A stretch of DNA of 64,000 bases, from NCBI GenBank assembly GCA_033064195.1, contig JARBJD010000307.1:1-64000 (forward strand), given 5' to 3'. Shown here piece after piece: positions 1 to 11,235 of this stretch. This DNA comes from Blattamonas nauphoetae (lineage: Eukaryota; Preaxostyla; Oxymonadida). The translations under genes were made by a program, and so were the position numbers. The notes below the pieces were generated by a model. It had not been told where the DNA came from. It saw only the letters and a program-made list of their open reading frames with translations, and made no database searches. Every line of letters starts with the position of its first letter. The first letter of the stretch is position 1.

Positions 1-459
1 GATGGTTTTCGTGGTGTTGTGATCGTCGTTTCTGTGATTTGGATTATCAGTGAACTGTCTCAATCTCCAAAAGCAGTTCAAAACACGGAGAAGTCGAAGT
101 TGGTCATCTCATCGATTGATCGAGAGAGTGAGGTTCGCAAAATCGATCCCAGAATCGTCACTCCCATCTCATTCGTCCAAACTCGAACTGCCTCAACCGC
201 CTTCACCACAAGCCACAACACCCCAACGACACAAATCAAGAACAAGCCCAGCATCTGGGCACAGAGCTTCGACAGAATCAAAAGAGCAATGCTTTGGTTT
301 GCTGAAAACGGAGATTGACTCAATATCAAAATGGCGATCAGCTCTGATATGGTCACATTCTTCGCATTCACCGATTGAACGAATGAGTTCAAGAATTCCA
401 ATTGGATGTAATCTCTGAACTCACGTCTCCTCTCCAAACTGAGCTGGCAGGTGGGCATC
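1..459. other. unassigned segment at left edge
   Basis: Open frames exist on both strands. A plus-strand frame at 19-318 starts with a hydrophobic stretch (VVIVVSVIWII). A minus-strand frame at 78-461 holds a hydrophobic run near LFLICVVGVLWLVV. Neither shows a domain I recognise, and the two overlap, so at most one is real. The segment is cut by the window edge on the left and by an inverted-repeat element on the right. It could be the end of a membrane protein gene, but I cannot choose the strand. Confidence 0.2.
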
Positions 460-928
460 ATAGTGGTCGGATAAACCCGTTAACTCCGATAAACCCGTTA
501 AAACATCCCCATTTCACATATATCATCTCTTTCACACGACTCATCAGTTGTACCTGTAAGAAAACCCTAGTGAGAATTCTGGAAGGAATTGTGACTCTTT
601 CAGAGATTGGATCAAAGACAATGGGTCTATTCAAATGGATGAAATGCCAACGACGACACAGCGCAAGTTATTCTGACCATGAAAGCTCGACTCGCAACAC
701 ATGATCCCTCTAGTTCTCGGAAATAGATTTGTTCAACTTCGTTCAAAACAACGTTCACTTTTCGCTTTGCATTTCACAATCATTCTTTCATGAAGAACTC
801 TAGTTTTAAAAATGAGGAAATGCATGAATGTGAAGTGGAAGGAGAATTAAGATGAAGAGGGAGACTGTTTCGTCCCTTTGGAAGGGTTAACGGGTTTATC
901 CGCTCTAACGGGTTTGTCCGGGTACTAT
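460..928. mobile_element. MITE-like element with GGATAAACCCGTTAA terminal repeats
   Basis: The left end carries two tandem copies of a GATAAACCCGTTAA motif (about 469-505). The right end carries the inverted counterpart, TTAACGGGTTTATCCG followed by a second AACGGGTTTGTCCG (about 888-921). The outer ends also pair (ATAGT against ACTAT). About 380 bp lie between, with no transposase. This is the structure of a small non-autonomous DNA transposon. No clear target duplication is visible, so the exact ends are approximate and the superfamily is unknown. Confidence 0.5.
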
Positions 929-960
929 CACAATCCGTTTCGAGGGTTCCAAAGCAGTCA

Positions 961-1800
961 TCAAAGAATGTCTGTGGGAGACTGAATCTGATCTTGTTCA
1001 GACAAGCCTTGGTTAGAGTCCAAATATTGGCATCTGTCGAATTCTGAGACTGGGATGAGAGATCGATAAGAGTCGAGTGAGCAATCTGAAGAATCTGACG
1101 ACTGATTGAAGAGAAGCTGTGCTGATTGAGAAGGCGGAGAGTTGGGCAATCACTTCGAGAAGGGGTGGAAGAAATGTGGAGCGGGTAAGTCTATCGAAAT
1201 ACAGTTGGAGAAAGGCAGTTGCAGTGTCAACAATTTGGGACGAAGGGATGACTCGAGACACGGACAGCGATGTTGGGAGCCACTCCAAACGGGCTCTCGC
1301 TTCTTTCAGCAGATATGAGAAGAGCACGAACACAGTCGCTTGGAATCCTTTGTCGGCGTGTTGTAGAATAATGGATCCCAAACCACGAATGATGAAAGGA
1401 TGGATGAAACAAAGAAGCTGGCTGAATCAGAACAGAGGTGGAGTTTGGGAAGACATTGAATGAGAGATTCATCATTTCCTGTCAGAACTTCATGAACAAG
1501 ACGCTCACAGAGAAGTGGAAGTGGCAAGGTTGCAGCAAAGCGAGGTTTACGCTCATCAAGAATCAAGAGGTGAGGAGAGAAGGACAACATGAAATGGCTG
1601 AAGTCAAATTCCACTGACCTCACAAACTCCGACACTTTGTTCACAATGCATGGTGGAATTGGTCTGTTGTCGACAGCACAACAAAGAAGAGCTGCAGAGA
1701 AGAGGTAATGTCTATCGTCGGAGTTGAAATTGTGCGGATCAAACTGGATTCTGCGAACGAGTCCATCCACAAAGTTGTTCGATGAGTTGGGCCATCTCAA
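961..1800 (-). pseudogene. fragment of a hypothetical host protein family (alpha-helical)
   Basis: Minus-strand reading gives a Leu/Phe-rich helical protein in two overlapping frames: 1800-1306 (with FDFSHFMLSFSPHLL and LCERLVHEVLTGNDESL) and 1381-1013 (with FVLFSYLLKEARARLEWLP). The register changes near 1340 without space for an intron, so it is a frameshift or a sequence error. The style resembles large families of uncharacterised helical-repeat proteins in oxymonad genomes; that is memory, not a search result. The N-terminal side is cut where a SINE-like repeat begins (1796). No catalytic motif is visible and the function is unknown. Confidence 0.45.
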
Positions 1801-2267
1801 TTTAAAGTTGGTTTTCTCGAGTACCGTTGGTATTCTAAGCTGCAGTTGGTTTCTGAACGACCGTTGGTTTTCTGAACGACCGTTGGTTTTCTGAATGACC
1901 GTTGGAAATCTGCAAAAAGTTGGTTTTTAAACCATATCAGTGTGGATGATTGATCAAAAAATTGTACAAATAGACGAGTTGGTAGATTCAGAGACTTCCG
2001 CTGTTGGGACCCAGGTTCGAATCCAGGATCGTCAACTTTTTCTTCAATGGATTTTTCTGACATGATCATACACATTTTGTGAAATTATAGCAGTATTCAT
2101 GATCGGATGAGTAATGTTCGACAATTGGATTGAATTTGCCTTTTTGAATCGGATCATCCCACTCTCTCTTAAACTCACCTCTTCTCTCAATCAACTTATT
2201 GAGACTCTTCGATAGTTCAGGATGCACCATACAGCAGCAATCAACACCTGGATGCGAAGCGCTTGTT
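1796..2267 (+). mobile_element. tRNA-derived SINE-like repeat, copy A
   Basis: This unit recurs inverted at 7,726-8,568. It has three parts: a run of about 21-bp GTTGGTTTTCTGAACGACC repeats (about 1806-1930), a tRNA-like block (1961-2036), and a tail in which one minus-strand frame reads HPGVDCCCMVHPELSKSLNK. The tRNA-like block has a good A box (TAGACGAGTTGG, 1971-1982) and a near-perfect B box (GGTTCGAATCC, 2014-2024), but no pairable acceptor stem. It is therefore not a working tRNA gene. Internal pol III boxes in a dispersed repeat are the hallmark of tRNA-derived SINEs. Confidence 0.6.
1971..2024 (+). promoter_or_regulatory. internal pol III A and B boxes of SINE copy A
   Basis: The A box TAGACGAGTTGG (1971-1982) matches TRGYNNARNNGG. 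The B box GGTTCGAATCC (2014-2024) matches GGTTCGANNCC. Their spacing is as in a tRNA gene. The same boxes are kept in copy B on the minus strand at 8,383-8,330. Confidence 0.55.
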
Positions 2268-2544
2268 AATTTCCGTGAATTAGAAGTACTAACTGTCTTC
2301 GATTCCATCATCATTTCCAGTTCAGCTCCCAACAGAGCTTGAATCGATCTTGATCGCGATCTTGCGTACTTATATCGTTGTTACTTCAATCGTAATACTA
2401 CAACTGTTGGTGGAGGAGCAATGCATCTTCATTCACCATCAGTCATCCACATCGAAGATGGTGGCTTCAGAAGCAATTCAGCTCCAAAACCTACCAACAA
2501 AGATAAACGTGCTCAATGAAGTGGAATTGACATATTTTAACAGC

Positions 2545-2841
2545 TTATATCACGAATTCAACAAACTCAGAAGTAAACATGGTCGACTGCAATTCCGCCC
2601 ATCTCTCCAAAAGTGGACATTCCAACAATCCATCGGCAAATGGTGTTTCTGCAAATGAATCTTCTCTGTTCTTCGCCGAAAGTACTGCTCTAATAAAGCT
2701 TCTTAGGAATGCTCGAACATCCGAAGAGTTTCCACTCCTTTGTTGAAACTGAGCATCTCGGTGGAGCTGGTGGTGAAGAGAAGAATGATACCCCAAACAC
2801 GCCAAACTCCGCCACTCCTGCCTGTTGAAGGAAAAGCTCAT
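2545..2841 (-). other. possible coding remnant, unrecognised
   Basis: A minus-strand frame of 98 codons contains SSDVRAFLRSFIRAVLSAKN and ERWAELQSTMFTSEFVEFV. It is helical and similar in composition to the family fragment at 961-1800, from which it is separated by the SINE-like repeat and about 280 bp. It may be another piece of the same gene, but the frames do not join directly. A plus-strand frame at 2740-3006 overlaps and looks less gene-like. Function unknown. Confidence 0.25.
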
Positions 2842-3009
2842 TGTTCAATCTACATTGAGTGCGACAATCTTGGTTTTGATGACACTCATTGCGTCCTGTT
2901 CGTCAGCTGGGAAGGCAGGTACGTTGACATTCTCGGCCAGTCCGACGCGCGTTCAATGAGCTCTGCACCTCTCATCCCTCTCCAAACGACTGAAAACTGC
3001 CACTAATGT

Positions 3010-5506
3010 TCACATTTTCATTTTCCTTCGAAGCTCTCCCCGCCTTCAGTAGCTGCGGCAGTCAATCTCAGAACACGCCAAAATTTAACACTTATTGCGA
3101 AAGATTTGCATACTACAGACAATCCGGACACATTTGAAACGAAAGAAAGTTATCTGCAGAAGATGGCATACATATTTCTCTTCTCTACGCGGATATTGAT
3201 GCTCAACAAGTTCTGCACTGATTTTGTTGATGTCAGCACAAAATTTTAATATATCGAAGCCTCTCCCAAACTTTCCGACCTCCCCACGTTCCACAACCCA
3301 TCTACTTCTTCTTTGGGATTGTTCCGCCAGGCTTTCACCCTCACATCACATCGACCACCTTGATCACCCTCCGTGGTCTCTTCATTACCCAATAGAGATC
3401 TCTCCCTTTTCCTTCCACCCGTCTATCGTATACTTTCCACTCTGGGCTCGAAAATTCCCTCAGAACACGAATTCCACGCTAAGTCGACACAAATGTTCAT
3501 TGACTACCGCCCCACAGTGGAAAGACTGAAGTCGCCCTCTCTTCATCCCTCTCGCTGCCCTTGCTTCAAGGACGACACCCTTTGAACGTTTTAATTCTCT
3601 CTGTTGGTGAGACAATGGAAGCTAACGATCATAAGCTCGATCATCCCGAACCGACCCTTCCGCCATCACTCCAACTCGACGACGAGCTGAAGAAGAACCA
3701 ACACACTAATTGTCGTGCTTCTCACAGCTTCGTTCATATCATTCGTCGTCTTCACTCGTCTCTCCTCCGGTCAACAACCAACTCATGTTCTCCATTCCTC
3801 GTACCATCCCGACATCTCACTCGACCAGATCACAACCTGTGTCTCCAGCCTCGCCTGAACAATCAATCTTCTTGATCAGCTTTCCACGAAGATTTCAGAA
3901 TTGGGTCTCGTCCACTTCCTCCACCTCGTCCCCCATTTCTATTTCCTCTTCTATCTGCAACCAACCTCCTCTTCTCCATCCTTCCACTCAACGACGAGAT
4001 GCTGATGAGCTGAAGGTCGAGTGGAATGAAGATGGGAGAGAAGAAGAACAGGCTTGTAAGGAATGAAAGAGTCGACAGAGCTCAGATTGGACAATTGTAG
4101 TCTGTACACTCCAAGACCACGTCCATGAACTCGAAAATGGTGTGAGAAGAAGATGAAGAGAGTGGTGAGGATGGGAGTAGAGAGGGAGAGTAAGTGGAAG
4201 GGATGGTTGGGGTGTTGGGAGTGTTGGAGGAGGAAGTGATGAGAGGAATGAGGGATGAAGATGAGAACGACTCGCTGGATGAGTATCAAACAAGTGAAGA
4301 GAACGAATGGCTGAAACAAGAATCTAAACGGTTGAACGAGCAAAACAACAACTCGAAGCCTAAAATGCACTGGAAGAAGAGCGAAGAAGAGGCAAAGAAC
4401 GAATGGGACATTCCTGGTGAAGAAGAAGCGGAAACAGGAGGATTGGCGAAGAGGGAGGAAGAAGAGAGGACGAGCTCACAATGTCCACACTCACTATTGT
4501 CTCTTCTGTGGAAGGTTGGACAATGCCAGACGATGCAGGCGACACTGTCAGCTTGAAATGTTGTGCATCAAGTTTCGCGAGCCTGTCGAGTGTTGGGAGT
4601 GTGTTGGAGAAAGATCAGCAGATTGTGGCTGCGTATGAAGGGGAGGGAGAATCTTTCTTCCGCCAGGTCAGATGGGGAAGAAGAAGAGAAGGAGTGGGCG
4701 AAAGGGAGGGTATGAGACAGAGGGAACATTCTTGTTGTCACGTGACAGTTTCACTGTTGCGTCGGAAGACGACAATCAATTTGGGGAGTTTGCTCAACCA
4801 AGCGCGTCGTGTCCAACTCACACACCCCACAATCCCTTCTGGATTCACCACAATCACACTCACCAAACAGATGAACAGAACAGAAGATTTGGCAGCGCTG
4901 TTCCTGGAACCCAGCGGACTCACAGCCTCATAACTGACCTCTTTGCTGCCACGAACATCAATGTGTCTGGATGATCTGGCATCCTCCAAACTGATCGTCG
5001 TTCTTCCATCGACCCTGTCATCCGCGTCTGTCGGAACTCTGCCCTCCCGTCCAGCCTCGTCAACATCATCCCATCATCAGAGAATGCTCGTTCTCCACGT
5101 GATCCTCCACACATGACGGCAGAGGGATCTCGATTTCGTGTCCATCCAAATTCCCACCTTCAAGTCTTGTCACCGACTCAAAATTCGATTCAATCTGTCA
5201 GTGTTCAAGCGGACAATCTGGATAATGGATTTTCATCTCCGCCTTCGACTACTCATCACTCCTCATCTCACACTCGATGTCAAGGAAGTCTGTCAAAATG
5301 TCAGCTTCAGGCCTATTTTTGATGTGACAGTCACCGCCTGCACATACACATCCTGCTCAACAACCTCCGATACAACTTTTGGCGTCCTCTCCATATCGCA
5401 CTCTGTCAGACACAGTTCATCCTCACTTGAACAGCAGCCATCACAACATGCACGTCACAGTCAATGTGATTAGCCGACGTACTCCACTTTGCGAGAACTC
5501 GGACCG
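3010..5506. other. unassigned 2.5-kb segment, no confident gene
   Basis: Many short overlapping frames occur on both strands, rich in Ser/Pro or Glu/Lys because of purine/pyrimidine bias (strong around 4,000-4,480). The most gene-like is the plus frame 4,481-4,933, beginning MSTLTIVSSVEGWTMPDDAG, with no domain I can name. The region may hold decayed or intron-bearing host exons. Nothing can be assigned. Confidence 0.3.
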
Positions 5507-7159
5507 ATGATGGTTCCTCCATCTCCACCCACGCCTGTGTCTAAGCTGATGCCTCAATTGTTTTTGGGGGAATGAGGATACCACTTCTTCGATTGCTGTT
5601 CGTTTTCTTCTCGCCGTCATTCTCCTCGTTCGCAAGTTTCTGAACACTCAACGAATCACTCATGTGGTGATCTGTGGAACTGGAACGACATCTGGTTCGA
5701 ATGTTTGGAGTGTGAATAACGTGTCGATACTGTCTCTGCCGATGTCTGAGTTAGATCCTTCGACATTCTTGGCATCGCCAGCGAAACATGTGAGCCGTGT
5801 GTGCAGCTTTCTTGACAAAGCACTTGATGGTGACGGGGTGATCCTGGTTCATTCACCTCAAGGGCACAACCGCGCGATGCTGATTGTATCGATTTTTCTG
5901 ATTCACCACTACAGTTGGTGAGTGGAGCATGCGATGGAAGTGACGTCGCTGAGCCGGCGGACTCGGATGAAGCGATCGTTCGTTTCGGGGTTGAGGAAGC
6001 AAGCTGGAGTGATTAGTCGTCTTGTGCGAACGCCTCGTCTTTTGCAGGAATCGTTCACTCTTCACAAAACGTCGTTCAACCAGGCAGTGCGACTGACTCA
6101 GTCTGCGCCGAGTGTGCGTACTGCTCCGAAAGTGAAGCTCCCCAGCTCACTGGCGCCGTGTGTTGTGAAACCGAAATCGAGCTTGTTGACGAAACGACCG
6201 CAGACGAGTGAACCGACAAGCGGGACGGAGCCTGCGGGATCGATTCTGCAGTCGGGCGATGCGAGGAGACACCGAATGCCGCTGAAGTTGGCGAAAACAG
6301 AGCCCGCTTCTTTCGCGTGTCGCCCACCCGCTGACCAGCGCTTGCTGAAGCTACACTCCACTCGGATTGGACGTGCCGCAGATTAATGTTCAGAATGTGC
6401 CGGCACAATTCTTGGGGCACCCGACGATTCTGGAATTGATGGAAGCTGGAAGCCGAAACTGTCAGCTCTTCGGACAATCGAACAAAACGCCATCCGACGG
6501 CAAGGATCGGCCGGGCACCGCCTCCGAAATCGTCGGCAGAACCACTTCGCAGTCCTGCGACGAGTTTGGACCGAAATACGCCATCGCCGAACACGCGCCA
6601 AATCAGACTCGACCACTCCCGAACGGCATGCCCGGCCGCCCACACTCACACAAGTCTCGTCCGCAGCGTCACTGGATTCGCTGGCCTCCTCCTCGCGAAT
6701 TGATTCGCCGACGTGCGCAACGAGCGAAGAAAGCGAGTCGGTGATTGAACTGAACCCCACCCCGCTCTCACTGCGCACCGACCAGCACTTCCTGCCGCTC
6801 TTCTCGCCCCACCGCACACCCCCTCCGTCGGCAGCGGACTACAACACAGACCGCTCTCGCCCCTCGTCGCCCACACTCACAAACCCCTTTCGCCTCCGAA
6901 GGACCACGCGAACTTGAACGAACCGCCGAGTCCTGTTCTTGTGACGATGCTCCGGTTCTCGCGCGGGAATGGGATGCGCTCGCCGCAACACTCGAAGCCA
7001 GCCCCAAAGTTGGTCTCGCTCCCCACAACCCCTCCCACACCCTCCCCCTCTTCCCCCAAAATACGGCAGTGTGCATTCTGCGAGTGTGAAGAAGAGAACA
7101 CCGACAACACCAGTCGCGAAGGGAAGGCTGTGGCTGCGATGAAGAAGCACCATTTCTGA
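5507..7159 (+). pseudogene. dual-specificity-phosphatase-like gene, catalytic Cys replaced by Ser
   Basis: Plus-strand translation shows a DSP fold in order: MVPPSPPTPVSKLMPQLFLG, then NEDTTSS and QRITHVVICGTGT, then the loop VHSPQGHNRAM at 5847-5879, then VEHAMEV-RR-SFVSGLRKQ. The loop matches HCx5R except that Cys is Ser (codon TCA, 5853-5855). A catalytically dead, STYX-type pseudophosphatase is therefore possible; STYX itself has Gly at this site. The frame is interrupted by one extra base in a TTTTTGGGGG run near 5,565 and by an in-frame TGA at 5,919-5,921. The C-terminal part (about 6,300-7,150) is GC-rich, Ser/Pro/Arg-rich and spread over several frames (for example SRPSSPTLTNPFR). It is either a pseudogene or a gene with assembly errors. 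Confidence 0.55.
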
Positions 7160-7725
7160 TTGTTTCTCCGATCGGATTGGGTGGATCTGCCGTCGTGGCC
7201 CGTTCCCTTTCTTTTGGTTCGTGTCCCATCCTCTTTCTTCCTCCGCGTTCTGTTCTGCTTCGAAGCTCGTCATTATTTGGCTGTCCTGTTCTGCGCTGAA
7301 TCTCGCTGTCGCTTTCTGTTCTGGCAGTGTCTTGCTCTGTGCGTCCTGCCCGTTCTTGCCTGTACATGAGACGTTAGAGATTCGGGGGAGGGGATCTGAG
7401 GCTATTATCGTTTTACCCATTCTTTACCAGTTTCTGAGCCTATTTTCGCGAATATTTTGTTTTCTTGATTGCTTGTGACATGCACTGAATGAATTGAAGA
7501 CGTGATATTGTCTTGTTTCCGAAATATTGGTTGGTGAAGTGTTCAAAAACAAACTGGATTTGTGCAGCACAGGAGTTGGGGATGACTTACTATCTGGTTC
7601 CAGAAAACAATGAAATCCATATCATATGAATCGAGTGCGTTTCAACCGTCCAACCAATCTGCAGATGGCAGTAGAGAATGAGGAGAATTGGATGGCTTCA
7701 GTATTCTTGATCTCCGCTTCAAACT
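7160..7725. other. spacer without recognisable gene
   Basis: After the phosphatase-like gene I see only short frames with no domain. The segment becomes AT-rich after about 7,440 and leads into the second SINE-like copy. One frame from 7,626 reads into that repeat but is not convincing as a gene. Confidence 0.3.
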
Positions 7726-8568
7726 TCAGCGCTTCGCATCCAGGTGTTGATTGCTGTTGTATGGTGCATCCTGAACTATCGAAGAGTCTCAATAAGTTGA
7801 TTGGAGAGAAGAGGTGAGTTTACAGGGTGGCCCAGAAGTAGTCTAACCGTATGGGTCGATCACTTTTCTTCGATCTTGCGCAATTGACCCCAATCGTCTT
7901 TCTCTTCTTTCCTATGCTTCAAAATTTCCCTTCTTTTCATTTCACAAGTGCTTCCTCGACTGTAGTCTCGATGGATCTCATGAAACGGGACTGACTCCGT
8001 TTTTTGAACACTCCTTTCTTGAGCGGACAAGGATTGTTGATCAACGAAACAGTGGTGAAAAGAAAAGAAGTGAAATTAAGAAGCATTGTAGTGAGGAGAA
8101 AGACGATTGGTGTCAACGGAATTTGTTCGACGAGAAGTGATCGACCCATAGGGTTAGACTACTTCTGGGCCACCCTGTAAGAGAGAGTTGGATGATCCGA
8201 TTCAAAAAAAGGCAAATTCAATCCAATTGTCGAACATTACTCATCCGATCATGAATACTGCTATAATTTCACAAAAATGTGTATGATCATGTCAGAAAAA
8301 TCCATTGAAGAAAAAAGTTGACGATCCCGGGATTCGAACCTGGGTCCCAACAGCGGAAGTCTCTGAATCTACCAACTCGTCTATTTGTACAATTTTTTTT
8401 GATCAATCATCCACACTGATATGGTTTAAAAAAACCAACTTTTTTTGCAGATTTCCAACGGTCATTCAGAAAACCAACGGTCGTTCAGAAAACCAACGGT
8501 CGTTCAGAAAACCAACTGCAGCTTAGAATACCAACGGTACTCGAGAAAACCAACTTCAAATTGAGGCA
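7726..8568 (-). mobile_element. tRNA-derived SINE-like repeat, copy B, split by a MITE
   Basis: This is the inverted counterpart of copy A. The HPGVDCCCMVHPELSK-encoding tail is at 7,728-7,820, the tRNA-like block lies around 8,320-8,390 (B box 8,330-8,340, A box 8,372-8,383, both on the minus strand), and the CCAACGGTCGTTCAGAAAA tandem repeats are at about 8,450-8,555. A 355-bp fold-back element (7,823-8,177) interrupts it, so the SINE-like repeat was present before that insertion. Removing the insertion leaves about 487 bp, close to copy A. Confidence 0.6.
7823..8177. mobile_element. fold-back MITE, Tc1/mariner-type, TA target duplication
   Basis: It begins CAGGGTGGCCCAGAAGTA and ends with the exact inverse, flanked by TA on both sides (7,821-7,822 and 8,178-8,179). 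The two halves pair along most of their length (for example TATGGGTCGATCACTT and its inverse near 8,135), giving arms of about 170 bp and almost no loop. It has no coding capacity. TA duplication and a CAGGG start are typical of the Tc1/mariner superfamily. A second element with related ends is at 53,590-53,943. Confidence 0.75.
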
Positions 8569-9299
8569 GCCGATGAGTTGAACACCCTGATCAGTGAAGA
8601 GGAGAGCTGTGGACGGATGGAGCCAGCTTTATCGATTCCGTGAAGGATGCGTATGAGCCTAGGGAGTACCACAGTAAAACTATAACGATTCTTCCATCTG
8701 TGAGAGAACACAGTCATCCATTGGCCTGTTAAGCTGTGTCCAGTCGAGGTGGGATTGTCCAGTCCAATGTCCAGTCTCCTATTTGGGCGATGAGAGATCT
8801 GACCCATGATATTGGTTATTTGGCTCCGAACATATTTTCTCCGCAGGGATTGTTAAATGAACGATTTGTCGTTGTGTACATGAAATGCACCCCAAATAAA
8901 ACCAATTGAAAGAAAAAGATATTTCAGTTTACAACTTTGCGAGGATCTGTACTGTTGATGTGAGATCTCGAATTCTTGCTGATATCTTGTTAGTTGGGCC
9001 GATATGTTCCTTTCCTCCCATGAATATAAAAACGCCGCTGCAGTTTATTCATTCTTATCTTTGTTGTGAACGACGTGCTGGGCAGCCACAATCGTAACAT
9101 GTGCAATGAGGAGTGATGCAGATAACCAACACGGGAAAGAACTGGAAAGAGAGAAGAAAATGAATGAGGCGTGCGGAATGACAAACAAGAGAAATGTGGA
9201 CATCCGGAGGTGTCAACAACAATCTCGTTCAAAAGACATACTGACCCGACCATCAACCACAGAGGTGAAGAGAATCATCATCGACACTGAGTTTCCCGA
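8569..9299. other. spacer with no assignable gene
   Basis: Short frames only. The piece 8,740-8,790 carries TCCAGTCCAATGTCCAGTC-type motifs that recur at 10,330-10,690, so it may be part of a dispersed repeat. No domain is recognised. Confidence 0.3.
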
Positions 9300-10105
9300 A
9301 GTTAGAAGAGTTGTGCCGCAGTAACCCAACTCCTTGGAGAAATAGTTCGATGAGTCACAGACAGCCTTTTTGATTCCGCCAAGACAGTTACGCGGTACTT
9401 CTCTGATGAATTGGTTCGAGCACACACAGCGTTGATACTTGTGGAGATGAGGGCTTGGGTGTGGTTGAGAGTGGACCTAAACATGATACCAAGAATCATC
9501 ACAATTGCTGTGAATATCCGTCAAGGTATCCAGAATACAAATTCTTGCATTTGACTGCAATTCTTTGGAAATATGCGGATGATTCCAAACAGGAGCAGAG
9601 GCGTGTCCAGAACACAATCAATGGTGATCGAGCAGGTCAGCGCTCACCAATGCGTTTGGACAAATATATCTGGAAGATGAGGAAAAACATGAAAGAGAAC
9701 ATACTGTAGAGGATGAATCTGTGCATACGAGCAGTAGAGATTCATATTCAATGAAAAGAACTCATTCCCCACATTGTGAGGAGTCATCATGCAATGAATC
9801 TCAGTTGCTATGAGAAGAGAAGAATTGAAAGAATGAGCAGAAGAAGCAAACAAACATTGATTAAGACAACAGGGAAGATATAAATGATCACACAGATCAT
9901 CCCAACGATTGACATAGCCGCAGAAGCGACCTGAATACAGAGAATATCGGATTCCACATCATAAATTGAAGAAACTCAAGTAAGTTGATCTCACCAGTGA
10001 AAAAGTCACGAATCATCGAGGCAGAACTTTGAGGAAAGGATGCGAAACGAAGGCTGGAACAGAAAGGAATAAAAGAAGAATTTAGAATGAGAAATTCACA
10101 CATTT
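9300..10105 (-). other. possible exons of a host membrane protein
   Basis: Minus-strand translation around 9,960-9,815 gives one long hydrophobic run (AAMSIVGMICVIIYIFPVVL, then NVCLLLLLILSILLF), enough for two membrane spans. It is preceded by a plausible intron: GTGAGATCAAC starts just after a GEI/FFTG-like exon end near 9,990, and TTCTCTGTATTCAG closes it. Downstream minus frames (9,853-9,644 and 9,502-9,302) could be further exons. No family is recognised and the splice sites are only guesses. Confidence 0.3.
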
Positions 10106-10326
10106 GAGTTCAAGCATAGAGATTCGATGGTGAAATCAATCGTGGGGTGAGAGATGTTGTGTCTGGTGAAGAATGAATGAATTCTAGATCTGTTGACTTT
10201 GCGTCGCGATTTATGACCCCACGGTATTTCAAAACCGAGACGAAGTCGCCTAGTATTCAAAAAAAGTGAGAGAGACATGTGAACATCAAACCGTAATTGA
10301 GATGAGGATGTAACTCAATCCCTTAA

Positions 10327-10720
10327 TAGGTGTCGATTGGACAGTCCAGGACTGGACAGTCCATTGGACTGTCCAATTTTGCCGACTCGTCAAAACCTCA
10401 ATAAACGGGATGCACTAATTGTGTAGACTTCAGAAAAAAAATTTCAGCGAAATGTCCAGTCACGTCCAATGACGTCCAATGGTGGGTGGATCAAGTCGAG
10501 ATTCACACTTGGCTAAATATGATCAAATTATCTCCATTTCGCTATTTCTTAAGTGATTATTGTCATTTCTTTGTGAAAATGATTGAATGAGTGAATTGAG
10601 GATGAGAGAAGCAAGTCTAAAAATGAATGTCCAATAGAGGTCGATTGTCCAGTCCAACATTGGCAACGTCCAATCCAATTAACATGCCAAGTCATCCAGT
10701 CTTTGTAAGTCCAACGGTGA
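10327..10720. repeat. TCCAGTCCA/GGACAGTCC motif-rich repeat
   Basis: A cluster of short palindromic units (GGACAGTCC, GGACTGTCC, ACGTCCAATGACGTCCAAT) lies between two similar boxes, AATAGGTGTCGATTGGACAG (about 10,325) and AATAGAGGTCGATTGTCCAG (about 10,633). Related motifs are at 8,740-8,790. It may be a small inverted-repeat element or its remains. The ends are not clear. Confidence 0.35.
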
Positions 10721-11235
10721 CTTAGATTAGCCCACAACTGCAAGACAAGCGAGAGATCCAAAATGGTGAGCCAAACAAGCCAAGCTTCGTCGCTCATTTC
10801 ACTCTGTGAACTGTGCAGGATCGGAAAGGCAGTTGAGACAATCATGCTCAGACCTTTGATACATGAGATCAATCAAGCAGAAACTGAGATCGATCGATCT
10901 CAGTTCCGGTTTTTGGGACTGAGATCAATGACTTAATTAAGCGTATCTATAATTGTCTCAATGTTGTGTCAAATAGTCAAAATAAGAATCTTGAAAAAGC
11001 GAAATGGTTGTAGTGTGATAGAATAAACACTGAAAAGAGGAAAACCCACTCAACTTTTGCTTTAGATTGTCTGTCGTGTTGGCCAATGCTACGTCATGAT
11101 CTCGGCATTCCACTGCATCGTTGCTGAATTCCTGGTGTTCATCAGATGGCTTTCGTCGATTCCGTGCAGCCTCTCCTCCTCATCTTCCTGTTCCATCCCC
11201 CAGTATTCGCTCTCGGCATCATTCGCATGTTCCAC

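Noticed and set aside
1961-2036. tRNA gene at 1,961-2,036 and its inverse near 8,320-8,390
   Set aside because: A and B boxes are good, but the acceptor ends do not pair and the T stem has a mismatch in both copies. Presence inside a dispersed repeat fits a SINE-like unit, not a tRNA gene.
4000-4480. Charged Glu/Lys-rich protein on the plus strand or Ser/Leu-rich on the minus strand
   Set aside because: A purine-rich strand gives open frames in several registers by composition alone; no frame stands out.
6646-7420. Long minus-strand frames rich in Arg and Gly (for example 6,768-7,367)
   Set aside because: They lie opposite the GC-rich Ser/Pro tail of the phosphatase-like gene and have the composition expected of its complement.
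9300-10105. ABC transporter membrane domain on the minus strand
   Set aside because: A hydrophobic run and a GEI-like string suggested it, but the string lies across a likely intron and no nucleotide-binding motifs are nearby. Left as an unnamed membrane protein.
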